Shown here: positions 14,805 through 15,121 of the stretch, piece by piece | Layout: the number at the start of each line of letters is the position of its first letter | How positions within the stretch are numbered: position 1 is the first letter of the stretch | NCBI GenBank assembly: GCA_002327445.1 | Contig: DCWA01000036.1 | Coordinates: 1 to 15,121, forward strand | From: Desulfobacteraceae bacterium UBA2174 | GTDB lineage: Bacteria > Desulfobacterota > Desulfobacteria > Desulfobacterales > UBA2174 | DNA: 15,121 bases | Direction: 5' to 3' | The notes under the pieces: model-generated | Seen by the model: only the letters and a program-made list of their open reading frames with translations | Database searches by the model: none | Told to the model about the DNA's origin: nothing | Made by a program: the position numbers and the translations under genes

Positions 14805-14818
14805 CCCCCGATCGGGGG
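14805..14818 (+). terminator. Palindrome directly after the ABC operon
   Basis: CCCCC-GATC-GGGGG begins at the base after the permease stop codon. Together with the hairpin at 14781-14797 it could cause pausing or protect the 3' end, but no T-run follows, so it is not a standard intrinsic terminator. Confidence 0.35.
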
Positions 14819-15121
14819 AGAACGCCCGGTGTTCGCCTGAAACTATCAGCGAATCATCTTGTTGCGTTCTTGATCAAACAACGGGTACCTACTCCCCGCT
14901 GTCATCCCGAGGAGCGCACGCGACGAGAGATCTCCTCCGAATTTGCCGCCACTTTCCGCCGTATTCCCGACTGCGGATTCCTCGCCGACGCTCGGAATGA
15001 CAGCGGGAGGAGATTGGCACCCCGAAACGTGCCCCCTGTCATCCCGAGGAGCGCACGCGACGAGGGATCTCTTGGAGGCGGCAAGATTCCGCACTGCGTT
15101 GTAGAGTAGGGAGGGAGACAC
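14819..15121. repeat. Cluster of dispersed palindromic repeats
   Basis: No gene is supported here. Two direct copies of a 34-bp unit, starting GTCATCCCGAGGAGCGCACG, lie at 14901-14934 and 15038-15071 and differ at one base. Between them is an inverted, diverged copy, GCGGATTCCTCGCCGACGCT continuing to GGAATGACAG (14973-15002). Inverse copies also occur in the element at 8878-9024. ORFs across this stretch on either strand are translations of the repeat. Confidence 0.7.

Overview
The window is GC-rich bacterial chromosome with no rRNA, tRNA or CRISPR array that I can see. The gene content (SfsA, Tpx, Fe-type SOD, a CrcB/DUF190 fluoride locus, paired Phd/PIN toxin-antitoxin modules, ArsR-regulated ABC exporter) and the dispersed palindromic intergenic repeats would suit a Gram-negative anaerobe such as a Desulfobacterota (deltaproteobacterial) species. 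That assignment is inference from style only; no marker gene is present.

Layout, left to right. Positions 1-260 hold the 3' end of a gene that begins outside the window (possibly a transposase) and an AT-rich gap. Then come sfsA (minus strand) and, divergently, a Phd/VapC-type toxin-antitoxin pair (1068-1758). A Sec-exported Fe-type superoxide dismutase (minus) is divergent from thiol peroxidase tpx (plus), together forming a small oxidative-stress island. Next is a tightly packed four-gene minus-strand operon read from about 8720 down to 3413: crcB-type fluoride channel, a DUF190 domain fused to four CBS domains, a GalT-like hexose-1-phosphate uridylyltransferase, and an SLC13/DASS-type permease carrying four TrkA-C (RCK_C) domains. 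The 8706-9287 gap contains a 147-bp palindromic repeat element.

On the plus strand follow uppP (undecaprenyl-diphosphatase, with an unusual N-terminal signal-like extension) and corA (Mg2+/Co2+ channel), probably one operon. Directly after corA lies a 39-codon relic of a universal stress protein (minus strand), cut off exactly where the promoter of a second Phd/VapC-type toxin-antitoxin module begins; the module appears to have replaced the rest of that gene. The window ends with an operon of an ArsR-family regulator, an ABC ATPase and an ABC-2 permease, followed by a second cluster of the same palindromic repeats.

Themes: ion homeostasis and export (fluoride, divalent cations, an anion or carboxylate permease, ABC efflux), oxidant defence, and two toxin-antitoxin cassettes placed beside gene debris. 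The least ordinary parts are the fluoride-channel operon with its nucleotide-sensing fusion and GalT/SLC13 partners, the toxin-antitoxin replacement of usp, and the exported SOD.
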